DNA from: Pontibacterium sinense | Lineage (GTDB): Bacteria > Pseudomonadota > Gammaproteobacteria > Pseudomonadales > Balneatricaceae | NCBI RefSeq assembly: GCF_015209595.1 | Contig: NZ_JADEYS010000002.1 | Coordinates: 223,250-287,249, forward strand | DNA length: 64,000 nucleotides | Reading direction: 5' to 3' | Shown here: piece after piece, positions 18,054-27,095 of the stretch | Position numbering within the stretch: position 1 is the first letter of the stretch | Layout of the letters: every line of letters begins with the position of its first letter | The notes under the pieces: model-generated | The model's input: the letters and a program-made list of their open reading frames with translations, nothing else | What the model was told of the DNA's origin: nothing | Database searches by the model: none | Made by a program: the position numbers and the translations under genes

Positions 18054-18557
18054 CTACGGTTTAAGTACAGACTCAATCAGCTTCACTTCGCGCTGTTCAT
18101 CCCACTCACGGCTGCCTGAAATAGTTCTGACCAGCTTACCGTTGCGGTCAAACAGGAAGCTCATAGGCAATCCTCGGATGCCCAGTTCATTAAACGTGCG
18201 GCCTTTTTCATCCAGCAAGATAGGAAAGGTCAGCTCTGTATCCAGCTCCATCATAAAGCTTTCCACCGCGGCCTGCGTCTCGCCTGCGCTGATCGCAACA
18301 ATTTCAAAGTCTTGTCCTGCAAATTTTTGATGCAAGCGTTCCATAGATGGCATCTCTTTTACGCAGGGAGGGCACCAGGTTGCCCAGAAGTTCAATAGTA
18401 CGACCTTGCCTTTGTATTCAGACAGCGATACTTCCTGCTTCTCAACATTAGGAAAGCTCAATTTGTAGAGGACGCTATTTGACGCAGACACTCCGTTAGA
18501 GGCGGTGAATATCACAGCAAATGCCAACCAGAGTGTAAGCAATTTATTTTTCATCAA
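18054..18557 (-). CDS. TlpA-family thiol-disulfide oxidoreductase
   Basis: A 167-residue thioredoxin-fold protein with an N-terminal signal or anchor (residues 1-25, ...NGVSA) and the redox motif WCPPC in FWATWCPPCVKEMPSM around residue 62. The cis-proline side is RGLPMSFLFDRNG. TlpA/ResA-type proteins keep periplasmic cysteines reduced, often for cytochrome c maturation. Its start overlaps the end of the upstream hydrolase-like gene by 14 bases, so the two are coupled. Confidence 0.87.
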   Translation of the reverse strand: MMKNKLLTLWLAFAVIFTASNGVSASNSVLYKLSFPNVEKQEVSLSEYKGKVVLLNFWATWCPPCVKEMPSMERLHQKFAGQDFEIVAISAGETQAAVESFMMELDTELTFPILLDEKGRTFNELGIRGLPMSFLFDRNGKLVRTISGSREWDEQREVKLIESVLKP

Positions 18558-19290
18558 GCGTCTCCAAAATGTCGATTGCGGCCATTATATCCAGATGAAA
18601 CCGTCTTTTGCGACTGATCTCGCTCTCGGTTAAATCAGGGCGCTGCCAAAATCCATCCCGAACATCGGGAATCAGTCGTGAATGTACCGTTGCGCCGCTG
18701 ATGCGTAGTGTATTTTCAACCTCGTCCATCCACCAGATACGTGTTGATTGATTGGGTTGAAGAATCACCACGGGGGTCGAGCATTCAGCTGCGGCAGGTA
18801 CAAATTCAACGGGCTGCATTGGTTGGGGCTGGCGCAAATAGATACTTGGATTCAGTGCGATGAGGCCATTGATATATGAGCTATCTACTGCAATTCCATT
18901 GAGTGCTGCTACCGTCCCGCGACCTGCGCCTATCAAATAGACAGGCCCCGCTTCTTTTTGTTTCACGTAGTGAATAAAAGCGGAGATAAGTTTTCCATCC
19001 ATTTCGGCCGGACTGGAGTAGCTACGTGGTAAGAAAAATGTTTCGAACCAATTGGGTTGGTAAACCGTGATGCCGTGCTGGGCTAACGCTGTGGCAACCG
19101 GCTGAGAGGAAAACTCGCCGTAGTGAGGTTCGAACCAGATTATTGTTTTTTTCGGAGATTTCGATGGGTACAGCAGAAAAGGGATTTCCGTATCATCGAT
19201 TTGTGCGCTATCGTCGATGACTATCTGTTGTCCGTAACTCTGGCTGCTCAGTAGCAGTAGTAGCATCAGTGTAATAAAAGGGCGCATCAT
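18544..19290 (-). CDS. Exported alpha/beta-hydrolase-like protein lacking the nucleophile serine
   Basis: A 248-residue protein with signal peptide (MMRPFITLMLLLLLSSQSYG). The layout is that of an alpha/beta hydrolase of the DUF3530 kind: a VYQPNWFE strand, then VYLIGAGRGTVAAL where the nucleophile elbow GxSxG should stand. Here it reads GAGRG, with no serine. A conserved WQRPDL follows near the C-terminus. It is probably not a classical esterase. It overlaps the TlpA-like gene, so they may act together in the envelope. Confidence 0.65.
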   Translation of the reverse strand: MMRPFITLMLLLLLSSQSYGQQIVIDDSAQIDDTEIPFLLYPSKSPKKTIIWFEPHYGEFSSQPVATALAQHGITVYQPNWFETFFLPRSYSSPAEMDGKLISAFIHYVKQKEAGPVYLIGAGRGTVAALNGIAVDSSYINGLIALNPSIYLRQPQPMQPVEFVPAAAECSTPVVILQPNQSTRIWWMDEVENTLRISGATVHSRLIPDVRDGFWQRPDLTESEISRKRRFHLDIMAAIDILETLDEK

Positions 19291-19371
19291 AACGAGATAA
19301 ATTAGCTATTTCTAAATTAAATGGCATTTTAACACTACGTGGCAGCCACGTTAAATCGGGAAAGAAAGAGT

Positions 19372-20241
19372 ATGAAAGTCGCATTTATCGGATTGGGTGT
19401 TATGGGTTTCCCCATGGCCGGACATCTTCAGAATAATGGCCATCAGGTCACGGTTTATAATCGCACGGCAGCGAAGGCGCAGCAGTGGGTTGAAGAATAT
19501 AAAGGCGAGATGGCCGATACGCCGGCTAAGGCTGCCACGGATGCGGAGATAGTATTTACCTGTGTCGGGAATGACGACGATCTGCGTTCTGTTGTGCTGG
19601 GCGACACGGGTGTTTTTTCCGGTATGCGTGCAGGCGCGATCTTGGTTGATCACACAACCGCGTCTGCTGAGGTCGCTCGTGAGCTAAACGATGTTGCCGC
19701 AGAACAAAATCTGGGCTTCCTGGATGCGCCTGTTTCAGGTGGTCAGGCGGGCGCTGAAAATGGTGTGTTAAGCGTAATGATTGGCGGTGAGCAAGCCGTG
19801 TTCGATAAGATCAATCCAGTGATTGCAGCCTATTCAAAAGCCGCTGAATTGATGGGCCCCGCTGGCAGTGGTCAGTTGGCGAAAATGGTTAACCAAATCT
19901 GTATCGCAGGTTTGGTACAAGGTTTGTCTGAAGGTATTCATTTTGCCAAGCGTGCGGGTTTGGATGTTAAAAAACTGTGCAGTGTGATTCAGCATGGGGC
20001 TGCGGGTTCCTGGCAGATGGTCAATCGTCATGAAACTATGGTCGAAAATGAGTTCGACTTTGGTTTTGCAGTGGATTGGATGAGAAAGGACCTGAATATC
20101 ACCCTTGATGAAGCCCGCAAGAACGGAGCGCAGCTGCCTGTGACCGCATTAGTTGATCAGTTTTATGCAGAAGTTCAAAAGAGTGGAGGCAGTCGCTGGG
20201 ATACATCTAGTCTGATTCACCGTCTTGAGCGAGACAGCTGA
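19372..20241 (+). CDS. NAD(P)-dependent beta-hydroxyacid dehydrogenase
   Basis: A 289-residue member of the 3-hydroxyisobutyrate dehydrogenase family. GLGVMGFPMAGHL is the dinucleotide motif, DAPVSGGQAGAENG the substrate motif and GSGQLAKMVNQ the catalytic-lysine region. The real substrate is unknown; family members act on 3-hydroxyisobutyrate, tartronate semialdehyde, or succinic semialdehyde. It is a second paralogue of the glxR-like gene at 10.6 kb. The ATG at 19372 (GAAAGAG before it) is chosen over 19339, since the fold starts immediately. Confidence 0.85.
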   Translation: MKVAFIGLGVMGFPMAGHLQNNGHQVTVYNRTAAKAQQWVEEYKGEMADTPAKAATDAEIVFTCVGNDDDLRSVVLGDTGVFSGMRAGAILVDHTTASAEVARELNDVAAEQNLGFLDAPVSGGQAGAENGVLSVMIGGEQAVFDKINPVIAAYSKAAELMGPAGSGQLAKMVNQICIAGLVQGLSEGIHFAKRAGLDVKKLCSVIQHGAAGSWQMVNRHETMVENEFDFGFAVDWMRKDLNITLDEARKNGAQLPVTALVDQFYAEVQKSGGSRWDTSSLIHRLERDS

Positions 20242-20306
20242 ACCCCGATATAATGCGCTTCGAATTAAGAGCAACACTATAACTATTATTATTCGAGGAC
20301 AGTTCT

Positions 20307-20444
20307 ATGGATAAGTACGCATTGATCTCTTTTGCGCCAAGTATTGCAATTGTAGTGGCTATGTTGGTTATGACCGGCGTGGGCATCAAATTGCTGAAAG
20401 GTGCAATCGAAAAAGACGCAGAAGCGGCGACTAACGCGAAGTAA
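20307..20444 (+). CDS. Small single-pass membrane protein, 45 residues
   Basis: A short reading frame with a good ribosome site (GAGGA at 20295-20299, seven bases before ATG) and a compact hairpin behind it. The peptide starts MDKYALISFAPS, has a hydrophobic span IAIVVAMLVMTGVGIKLL and a charged tail EKDAEAATNAK, so an N-out or N-in single membrane helix is likely. I do not recognise a family. It stands alone between two unrelated genes. Codon use looks normal, and signals are good enough to believe it is translated. Confidence 0.6.
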   Translation: MDKYALISFAPSIAIVVAMLVMTGVGIKLLKGAIEKDAEAATNAK

Positions 20445-20452
20445 TACCCTTG

Positions 20453-20488
20453 CCGGATACTTGTTTTTGCAGGTATCCGGTTCTCTGT
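20453..20488 (+). terminator. Terminator after the small membrane protein
   Basis: The arms CCGGATAC (20453-20460) and GTATCCGG (20473-20480) form a perfect 8 bp stem with a T-rich loop, followed by TTCTCTGTTT. It starts eight bases after the stop at 20444. Confidence 0.65.
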
Positions 20489-20519
20489 TTGATGTGGCTT
20501 CCCTAAGATCTTTACTTAT

Positions 20520-21383
20520 CTACCAGTCGTTTTGTACAACAAAACCACGATCCTTTTCTTTCCAGCCTTCTTCTGCTTTTTCTAACCTGACAACAAGCTG
20601 CGGATGCCTCTGTTCTTCCAGATGGCTAGATAGTGCTTCTGATGTCATAAGTTGGCTTTCAGGCTGGTCTGGGCAAGATAACCAGTACGGTTTATTTAAA
20701 ATCAGATAGCGAAGCTGATCTTCGAGGATCGTCGGTAACTGCTGATTCCTAAGCCACCATCCTTGTTGGTGCTTCGGGTTGATGTCGGGATGCAGGCGTT
20801 GAGGGCAGGGAGGGGTGGCGAATGGGTAGAATAGATAGCCCTGAATCAGAATGAGTGTGTGGTTGGGAATAAGGTTCAGGTTGTCAGCCGCTTCGCGTCC
20901 GTCAGGCGTTTTGCTTAGCCTGATCTGCTTGTTAAGCATCTTATTCCATTTGAGGTCAAGGCGATCTCGTCGGTTAGGGCCTTCGTATTGTTTAAGGTTA
21001 GACTCATCACCAGTACACAAATAAAACTTAACTGCGCATTCTATGTGATAAGCATCGGTGTCATTAAATCGTACTAGGAAATCATATTCGCCAAGCGTTT
21101 TCGTCTTGCTTCTGACCTGTATATTTCTTTTTAACTCAATGGGTTGAAGTGCCTTTGTAAGAATGTGATTTAATAAGTTCTCATAATAGAATCCTAATCG
21201 ATGTTGCCAGAAATCAGGTTCAAATACGGTAGATTCATCCTGCTGTGGCATGTGGCTCTGATCATGCAGCCAATGTGTTGCATCGTGCTCGGCAGGGATA
21301 GACATCAGGGGTGGTGAATTCAGCAACCAACGAATGTCCCTATGAATCTGTTGTGTAATGAAAGAATCAGTTAACAAAACCAC
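20520..21383 (-). CDS. DUF1853 family protein
   Basis: A 287-residue protein. IHRDIRWLLNSPPLMS near the N-terminus, FWQHRLGFYYENLL and LGEYDFLVR match the DUF1853 family. The latter motif with a later VECAVKFYL-like IECAVKFYL resembles the D-x(n)-ExK pattern of PD-(D/E)XK nucleases, and the family has been linked to that fold. No function is known. It is divergent from the next small gene. Confidence 0.72.
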   Translation of the reverse strand: MVLLTDSFITQQIHRDIRWLLNSPPLMSIPAEHDATHWLHDQSHMPQQDESTVFEPDFWQHRLGFYYENLLNHILTKALQPIELKRNIQVRSKTKTLGEYDFLVRFNDTDAYHIECAVKFYLCTGDESNLKQYEGPNRRDRLDLKWNKMLNKQIRLSKTPDGREAADNLNLIPNHTLILIQGYLFYPFATPPCPQRLHPDINPKHQQGWWLRNQQLPTILEDQLRYLILNKPYWLSCPDQPESQLMTSEALSSHLEEQRHPQLVVRLEKAEEGWKEKDRGFVVQNDW

Positions 21384-21440
21384 CTCTTAGGCTTTAAAGT
21401 AATGGCTGGTGCTCCATAAGTATTTAACAGGATTTTTGGA

Positions 21441-21743
21441 ATGAGCAAATCTGATTCGGCAAAAACACCGCTTAATGAGCGAGAACGTAATCCACTGTTA
21501 TCTGAAACCGATATCAACTACATTCTGCTTAATGGTGCACAAATTGCTCTTACAAAGCTTAAACGTGCGAAGTCTACGGAGAATAGCCTGTTTTACTATG
21601 CAGAAATTGGTGCTTATCTGGAAGTGTCTCTGTCGCGTGGTGCTGGGATTAGCGACTCTACGCGTGAAGAGCTGCAGTTATTGCACCGTGAGGCAACTCA
21701 TGAGCATATGAGTCACAATAAGGCGCTAAATCGCGCTGAATAA
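21441..21743 (+). CDS. Hypothetical protein, 100 residues
   Basis: A small soluble, mostly helical protein with no signal peptide, membrane segment or motif I recognise; charged N-terminus and two helix-like blocks (YILLNGAQIALTKLKRAK and EELQLLHREATHEHM). No ribosome site stronger than GGATTTTTGGA is seen. It lies before uvrC, with 74 bases between them. Function unknown. Confidence 0.6.
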   Translation: MSKSDSAKTPLNERERNPLLSETDINYILLNGAQIALTKLKRAKSTENSLFYYAEIGAYLEVSLSRGAGISDSTREELQLLHREATHEHMSHNKALNRAE

Positions 21744-21817
21744 CTCCGCTTATTCAGGGGCTAGCACGCTAGAGCTGTTGGTCTCACATCCTTGTAACGT
21801 CAGAGTCGTCGGCTGTT

Positions 21818-23659
21818 TTGAACACTGAAACTACTTCACCGCTTTTTGATTCCAAGTCCTTTCTTAGTCGATTAACCGGTCGCCCGGGTGTGTATCAGAT
21901 GTTCGACATAGCGGGTGAGGTTTTATATGTCGGTAAGGCGAAAAACCTTAAAAAGCGCGTCAGCAGTTATTTTCGCAGCACCGGTCTTTCAATCAAGACG
22001 CAGGCGCTGGTTGGCAAAATTGCTGATATTGAAGTGACGGTAACCAACAGTGAAACCGAAGCGTTGCTGCTTGAGCAAAGCCTGATCAAGCAACAACGAC
22101 CGCCTTACAACATTCTGCTTAGGGATGATAAATCCTATCCCTATATATTTGTTTCTGATAAAGACACCTATCCCGCCATTCGTTTTCACCGCGGCTCGCG
22201 ACGTCGAAGTGGTCGATACTTTGGTCCTTTTCCCAGTGGCGGTGCGGTGCGCGAAAGCCTGAATCTTTTGCAAAAGATTTTTCGTATTCGTCAATGTGAT
22301 GAGAGCTTCTTCAAGAATCGATCCCGACCCTGTCTGCAATACCAGATAAAGCGTTGTAGCGGGCCTTGTGTCGAGATGATTACGCCTGAACAATACCAGC
22401 AGGATATTCGTCGTGCGATGATGTTTCTTGATGGGAAGAGCAAGGTCATCATGGAGGAACTGGGTGCAGAAATGGAAAAGGCATCCGAGAGTCTCGCCTT
22501 TGAGAAAGCAGCGGAATTTCGGGATCAGATTGTTAGCTTGCAGAAGGTTCAGGAGCAGCAGTATGTATTCGGTTCAGCTGGCGATGCCGATGTTTTGGGG
22601 TGTGCGCTTAAGCCAGGTGGTGCCTGTGTTCATATGCTGTTTGTACGTGGCGGGCGTATTATTGGTAGTAAAATCTTTCACCCTAAAGTCTCCGTTGAAG
22701 AAACAGAAGCGGATGTGTTGTCTGCATTTATTGCGCAATGGTATTTGTCATCTCAACGCGAGATCCCAAACAGTGTAATCACCTCATATGCAGTCGACGA
22801 TAAAGATTGTCTTGAAGAGGTATTAGGGGATAAGCGAAGCAAACGTGTTTCCGTGTCTCATAGTGTGCGTGGCGAGCGCGCGGGCTGGCAGCGACTAGCT
22901 CAAACTAACGCTGAGCAACATCTTGCCTCTCATCTCGCCAACAAGAAGAACGTATATAATCGCTTTTTGGAGTTACAGGAATCGCTGACTTTGGATTCCG
23001 TGCCCCAGCGTTTGGAGTGTTTCGATATTAGCCATAGTTCGGGGGAGGCAACGGTTGCGTCATGTGTTGTATTTGATCGTAACGGACCGCTTAAGCAGGA
23101 TTACCGCACGTTCAATATTGAAGATATTACTGCCGGGGATGATTATGCGGCCATGCATCAAGCATTGATGCGGCGTTACACGCGCATCAAAAAAGGCGAA
23201 GGGAAACTGCCCGATATACTGTTGATCGATGGCGGTAAGGGTCAGGTCACGCAGGCAATGGATGTGCTGGAGGAGTTGCAGATTACTGAGGTGCAGGTTG
23301 TCGGCGTGGCAAAAGGCCCTACGCGTAAGGCTGGATTTGAAATCCTGATCAATGGCCAAACGGGTGAAGAAATAACTCTGGCGGGTGATTCTAGTGCGCT
23401 CCATCTAGTGCAGCATATACGGGATGAAGCGCATCGTTTTGCGATTAACGGGCATCGTGCTCGGCGTGGTAAAGCGCGTAAGCAATCGGTGCTTGAGGGA
23501 ATTGCGGGGGTCGGACCAAAGCGTCGACGTGAAATCCTGAAACATTTCGGTGGTTTGCAGGAGGTTGAGCGGGCGAGTGTTGAAGAAATTGCAAAAGTCT
23601 CTACCATAAGCCGGAAGCTCGCCGAGGAGGTTTACTTGGCGTTGCATCCAGAAGTTTGA
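21818..23659 (+). CDS. uvrC: Excinuclease ABC subunit C
   Basis: A 613-residue nuclease of nucleotide excision repair that cuts on both sides of a UvrB-marked lesion. Order: GIY-YIG domain (GVYQMFD ... [14 protein letters not shown]), UVR motif ([11 protein letters not shown]), RNase H-like C-terminal nuclease ([10 protein letters not shown] and LIDGGKGQV) and tandem HhH ([13 protein letters not shown]). The only fitting start is TTG at 21818, since the next ATG falls inside the GIY-YIG domain; a rare start and no clear ribosome site suggest low translation. It overlaps no neighbour but is followed closely by pgsA. Confidence 0.95.
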   Translation: MNTETTSPLFDSKSFLSRLTGRPGVYQMFDIAGEVLYVGKAKNLKKRVSSYFRSTGLSIKTQALVGKIADIEVTVTNSETEALLLEQSLIKQQRPPYNILLRDDKSYPYIFVSDKDTYPAIRFHRGSRRRSGRYFGPFPSGGAVRESLNLLQKIFRIRQCDESFFKNRSRPCLQYQIKRCSGPCVEMITPEQYQQDIRRAMMFLDGKSKVIMEELGAEMEKASESLAFEKAAEFRDQIVSLQKVQEQQYVFGSAGDADVLGCALKPGGACVHMLFVRGGRIIGSKIFHPKVSVEETEADVLSAFIAQWYLSSQREIPNSVITSYAVDDKDCLEEVLGDKRSKRVSVSHSVRGERAGWQRLAQTNAEQHLASHLANKKNVYNRFLELQESLTLDSVPQRLECFDISHSSGEATVASCVVFDRNGPLKQDYRTFNIEDITAGDDYAAMHQALMRRYTRIKKGEGKLPDILLIDGGKGQVTQAMDVLEELQITEVQVVGVAKGPTRKAGFEILINGQTGEEITLAGDSSALHLVQHIRDEAHRFAINGHRARRGKARKQSVLEGIAGVGPKRRREILKHFGGLQEVERASVEEIAKVSTISRKLAEEVYLALHPEV

Positions 23660-23673
23660 CACACGAGGATAAC

Positions 23674-24234
23674 GTGCTGTTTTCGATGAAGATTCCTAAT
23701 CTCCTCACACTTTTACGTATCGTTCTTATTCCGGTATTTGTTCTGGTGTTTTATTTGCCTTATAGCTGGGCTCCATATTGGGCAGGTTTTATTTTTGCAT
23801 TAGCTGCAGTCACAGACTGGTTTGATGGTTATCTGGCTCGCAAGCTTAACCAGTTATCTCCCTTTGGCGCATTTCTTGATCCTGTTGCAGATAAGCTGAT
23901 GGTTGCAATCGCGCTGGTTCTTGTGGTTGAGGCCTATGGCAGTCCAATTGTGACAGTGCCAGCGATGATTATTATTGGGCGCGAGATCGTGATATCTGCA
24001 CTTCGAGAGTGGATGGCAGAGCTGGGTAAGCGTGGCAGCGTTGCGGTGTCCTATGTAGGCAAGGTGAAAACCAGTTTGCAAATGGGCGCAATATTCTTTC
24101 TAGTGCTGGCTGAGCCGGGTACAACTTTGGCTTGGGCTGCGATGGTTATGCTGTATCTTGCGGCAGCGTTAACGCTATGGTCTATGATTGAGTATCTGAA
24201 AGCAGCATGGCCAGATCTAACAAACGATCTGTAA
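23674..24234 (+). CDS. pgsA: CDP-diacylglycerol-glycerol-3-phosphate 3-phosphatidyltransferase
   Basis: An integral membrane enzyme (186 residues, about four to five hydrophobic spans) that makes phosphatidylglycerol phosphate. The CDP-alcohol transferase signature is seen as [27 protein letters not shown] (written in two parts: DWFDGYLAR, then [10 protein letters not shown]). The GTG at 23674 with GAGGA at 23665-23669 is chosen; [11 protein letters not shown] at 23686 also fits the E. coli start. uvrC-pgsA is a conserved pair. Confidence 0.93.
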   Translation: MLFSMKIPNLLTLLRIVLIPVFVLVFYLPYSWAPYWAGFIFALAAVTDWFDGYLARKLNQLSPFGAFLDPVADKLMVAIALVLVVEAYGSPIVTVPAMIIIGREIVISALREWMAELGKRGSVAVSYVGKVKTSLQMGAIFFLVLAEPGTTLAWAAMVMLYLAAALTLWSMIEYLKAAWPDLTNDL

Positions 24235-24322
24235 GTGTTTAAAAAATAAGCGAAATATTTTCTTATTACAGTGTTGACATAGAACTGAGGGTCTCTATAA
24301 TACGCACCACTTACTAAGCAGG

Positions 24323-24398
24323 GCGGAATTAGCTCAGTTGGTAGAGCGGGACCTTGCCAAGGTTCAGGTCGTCGGTTCGAGCCCGATATTCCGCTCCA
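24323..24398 (+). tRNA. tRNA-Gly (GCC), copy 1
   Basis: A 76-base cloverleaf: acceptor GCGGAAT pairs with ATTCCGC, anticodon loop CTTGCCAAG gives GCC, T-loop GGTTCGAGCC, and CCA is encoded. It is identical to the two later Gly genes. Confidence 0.97.
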
Positions 24399-24432
24399 TT
24401 CTACTTAGTAGGCGCCTTTAGGCAAAGAAAAT

Positions 24433-24506
24433 GGCTGGATGGCAGAGTGGTCATGCAGCGGACTGCAACTCCGTGTACGCCGGTTCGATTCCGACTCCAG
24501 CCTCCA
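24433..24506 (+). tRNA. tRNA-Cys (GCA), copy 1
   Basis: A 74-base cloverleaf: acceptor GGCTGGA pairs with TCCAGCC, anticodon arm GGACTGCAACTCC gives GCA, T-loop GGTTCGATTCC, encoded CCA. The acceptor stem differs from copy 2. Confidence 0.96.
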
Positions 24507-24515
24507 TTTTCTTTC

Positions 24516-24602
24516 GCCCGGATGGTGAAATTGGTAGACACAAGAGACTTAAAATCTCTCGCTCGCAAGAGCGTGCCGGTTCGATTCCGGCTCCGGGCAC
24601 CA
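24516..24602 (+). tRNA. tRNA-Leu (TAA)
   Basis: An 87-base class II tRNA: acceptor GCCCGGA pairs with TCCGGGC, anticodon arm AGAGACTTAAAATCTCT gives TAA, a long variable arm CGCTCGCAAGAGCG, and encoded CCA. Confidence 0.96.
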
Positions 24603-24711
24603 AGCAGTTTCAGTAATTTAAAGATTTCTGATCAAAGGCTGTAGCAAGACAATCTGCTATGAATTTACTACGAAGTTTGTTCGCAGTAAGTGAATTCAGA
24701 TTTGGCACTAA

Positions 24712-24787
24712 GCGGAATTAGCTCAGTTGGTAGAGCGGGACCTTGCCAAGGTTCAGGTCGTCGGTTCGAGCCCGATATTCCGCTCCA
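24712..24787 (+). tRNA. tRNA-Gly (GCC), copy 2
   Basis: Identical in all 76 bases to copy 1, with encoded CCA. It follows a 109-base gap after tRNA-Leu in which no further tRNA was found. Confidence 0.97.
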
Positions 24788-24804
24788 ACACTTCGGTGTA
24801 GTGT

Positions 24805-24878
24805 GGCGCGATGACAGAGTGGTTATGTAGCGGACTGCAACTCCGTCCACGCCGGTTCGATTCCGACTCGCGCCTCCA
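24805..24878 (+). tRNA. tRNA-Cys (GCA), copy 2
   Basis: A 74-base cloverleaf: acceptor GGCGCGA pairs with TCGCGCC, anticodon GCA, encoded CCA. It has compensating acceptor changes relative to copy 1, so both remain functional. Confidence 0.96.
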
Positions 24879-24892
24879 TTTTCAAGACCTAT

Positions 24893-24968
24893 GCGGAATT
24901 AGCTCAGTTGGTAGAGCGGGACCTTGCCAAGGTTCAGGTCGTCGGTTCGAGCCCGATATTCCGCTCCA
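24893..24968 (+). tRNA. tRNA-Gly (GCC), copy 3
   Basis: Identical to copies 1 and 2, with encoded CCA. It is the last tRNA of the cluster, followed directly by a terminator. Confidence 0.97.
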
Positions 24969-24977
24969 AATTCAAAC

Positions 24978-25006
24978 AAAAAAGCCAGCTTATGCTGGCT
25001 TTTTTG
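24978..25006 (+). terminator. Terminator of the tRNA cluster
   Basis: The arms AAAGCCAGC (24981-24989) and GCTGGCTTT (24994-25002) form a 9 bp stem with loop TTAT and a T run on the plus strand and an A run before it, so it works for the tRNA transcript and perhaps for gapA from the other side. Confidence 0.88.
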
Positions 25007-25042
25007 TGTCTGTCTGATTTCAGGGTGGCGCGTGTAGCGGTG

Positions 25043-26050
25043 TCACTCTGTATTCATAAGGGCCACTGCTGTATCCAGCATTCGGTTTGAAAATCCCCAT
25101 TCATTGTCATACCAGGCAAAAACCTTAATCATTGATTCGGTTGCATGTGTTTGGGTGCTATCAAAAATGCAGGATGCTGCATGATGATTAAAATCTGCTG
25201 ACACTAGGGGTAGTTCGTTGTATTCAATGATGCCTCTGAAGTTGCTCTGTGCGGCGTTTTTTAGCAGTGCGTTTACTTCCTCTTCGCCGGTATGTTTGCT
25301 GGGAGTGAAGCTTAGGTCTACCAGTGAAACGTTAGGAGTAGGGACGCGTACAGCAAGCCCTGTAAGTCGTCCTGCGAGTTCTGGTAATACCAGGCCGACA
25401 GCTTGAGCGGCTCCTGTCTTGGTTGGGATCATTGATAGTGCAGCTGCGCGCGCTCGATAAAGGTCGCTATGATGAGTATCTGAAAGGTGCTGGTCATTCG
25501 TGTAGGCGTGTATCGTTGTCATAATGCCTTCTCGAATACCGATTGCGTCGTTAAGTACTTTTGCCATTGGGGCTAGGCAGTTTGTTGTGCAGGATGCATT
25601 CGATATGATTTTGTGTTCGCTGGTTAAATGCTGATGGTTGACGCCATACACAATTGTCGCATCAGCATCTTTTGCGGGAGCGGAAATAATGACCCGCTTG
25701 GCGCCTTGTTTTATGTGGCGGCTGGCATCTTCCCTATTGGTGAAGCGTCCGGTGCATTCAAAGACAATGTCAATGTCGAGATCGCTCCAGGGGAGGGCGT
25801 CCAGGTTTGATTCGCTCAGAATGGTGATGTTGTCGTTCTGGATGAGCATGCAGTTTCTTGTGGCTTCTACCTGATGCTCAAAGTGGCCGTGAACGCTATC
25901 GAACTCGGTTAGGTGTGCGTTGATGCGTGCATCTCCTAAGTCGTTGATGGCGACAATTGATATCTCTTCTGTTCTTTTTGCCTCGTACAAAGCGCGCAAA
26001 ATCATGCGGCCAATGCGGCCGTAGCCATTAATTGCAACTCGAATGCTCAT
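25043..26050 (-). CDS. gap: Glyceraldehyde-3-phosphate dehydrogenase, type I
   Basis: A 335-residue glycolytic or gluconeogenic enzyme. [17 protein letters not shown] is the NAD fold, [12 protein letters not shown] holds catalytic Cys154, and the C-terminal [14 protein letters not shown] is intact. The frame stays open 100 codons upstream, but [11 protein letters not shown] at 26050 with GGGAGA ahead is the normal start. Asp at NDLGD replaces the usual NDP region spacing, seen in Epd/GapB-like branches, so an erythrose-4-phosphate or NADP-preferring role is possible. Confidence 0.9.
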   Translation of the reverse strand: MSIRVAINGYGRIGRMILRALYEAKRTEEISIVAINDLGDARINAHLTEFDSVHGHFEHQVEATRNCMLIQNDNITILSESNLDALPWSDLDIDIVFECTGRFTNREDASRHIKQGAKRVIISAPAKDADATIVYGVNHQHLTSEHKIISNASCTTNCLAPMAKVLNDAIGIREGIMTTIHAYTNDQHLSDTHHSDLYRARAAALSMIPTKTGAAQAVGLVLPELAGRLTGLAVRVPTPNVSLVDLSFTPSKHTGEEEVNALLKNAAQSNFRGIIEYNELPLVSADFNHHAASCIFDSTQTHATESMIKVFAWYDNEWGFSNRMLDTAVALMNTE

Positions 26051-26189
26051 CGTGATATCTCCCTGATTCTTCGCTATCCCCGTCAGCATAGAAGAAATTT
26101 GTGTGTTGTGTTGTAAGCGGCTTTTCTTGTGCTGGTTATATTTTGGTCGGAGTTGAATAAAAAGCGTGCGATTCGTGGTTTGTTGGTAT

Positions 26190-26217
26190 CTAATACGTAT
26201 CAAATAATACGTATTAG
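26190..26217. promoter_or_regulatory. Perfect inverted repeat before the KfrA-like gene
   Basis: CTAATACGTAT (26190-26200) and ATACGTATTAG (26207-26217) are perfect 11-base arms around a 6-base spacer. It lies 12 bases before the ATG of the downstream DNA-binding protein gene, within the 179-base divergent region shared with gapA. KfrA of plasmid RK2 binds its own promoter region, so autorepression is the natural reading. Confidence 0.6.
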
Positions 26218-26229
26218 AGTTATTTTGGT

Positions 26230-27039
26230 ATGCCAAGGAAAAGTGATACCGCCGAGCGCGTTTTGCAGGTCGCGGACAGGTTGCTGGAGCAAGGCGTTCG
26301 CCCAACCCAGCAAAACGTGCGTGAACAGCTGGGTAGCGGCTCAATCTCAACGATTAATCGCGCGCTGAATGAGTGGTGGCAGCAGTTGGGGGCGCGAATA
26401 AAAGAAAACCGAGATCGCCCCGATCTTCCTGACCCGGTGGTAGATACTGCGAATAAGCTCTGGCAACAGGCGCTTGGGTATGCGGATCATGCCTACGCTG
26501 AGAGGAAGGCTGAGCTTGATGCTCGGTACAAAGAGATAAAGGCGCAAGCAAGGGTTGTTGAGGCGGGAGCGCTGGATGAGCTCAAGGAGATGCGCCTGCA
26601 GAATGCGCGCTTACTGTCTGAGCGCGAGCAGGCTGCGAACGAAAAGCATGCGCTGCAGCAGCAGCTGATAGCGCAAGAGTCGGATTTGGTTCGGCTAAAT
26701 GCAAAAAACTCTGATCTTGTGCGTGAAATCAAGCAGCAGGCGTTGCTGCTTGAGCGTGGTGTTACGTCAGGGGCTCAGGTTGATACTCAGCAGCTGATAG
26801 AGCTAAAAGTCTCGCTGCGGGTTGCTCAGGACGAGAAATCACGTCAGGAAGCTGTCTGCGAAGTGCTTTCCAAGGAAAATGCAGAGCTTAGAAAGCAGCT
26901 AGTTGATCAGGATAAGGAGTCGATCAGTAAGCGGCATGCGCTTGAAACAGTGATTGCTCAGCAGGATGTAAGGTATGATCAGGCTCTCAAGGAGCTTAGT
27001 GAATGCCGGCGTCAGCTAACAGACGTACTAGAGCGCTAA
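26230..27039 (+). CDS. KfrA-like DNA-binding coiled-coil protein
   Basis: A 269-residue protein. Residues 1-120 match the KfrA N-terminal DNA-binding domain ([21 protein letters not shown], then [23 protein letters not shown]). Residues about 85-265 are a long alpha-helical coiled coil rich in Glu, Gln, Leu and Lys, ending LTDVLER. KfrA proteins are plasmid stability proteins; chromosomal relatives are common in gammaproteobacteria with unknown roles. A palindrome sits just upstream. The next gene starts 56 bases on and may share the transcript. Confidence 0.82.
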   Translation: MPRKSDTAERVLQVADRLLEQGVRPTQQNVREQLGSGSISTINRALNEWWQQLGARIKENRDRPDLPDPVVDTANKLWQQALGYADHAYAERKAELDARYKEIKAQARVVEAGALDELKEMRLQNARLLSEREQAANEKHALQQQLIAQESDLVRLNAKNSDLVREIKQQALLLERGVTSGAQVDTQQLIELKVSLRVAQDEKSRQEAVCEVLSKENAELRKQLVDQDKESISKRHALETVIAQQDVRYDQALKELSECRRQLTDVLER

Positions 27040-27095
27040 GTCCGAGTTTTCGACTTGTAATGTGATACTTAACATAATTGCTGCAAGATATTGAA

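Noticed and set aside
26051..26350. N-terminal extension of 100 residues on GAPDH
   Set aside because: It is open frame only; the conserved start [11 protein letters not shown] with its own ribosome site is at 26050.
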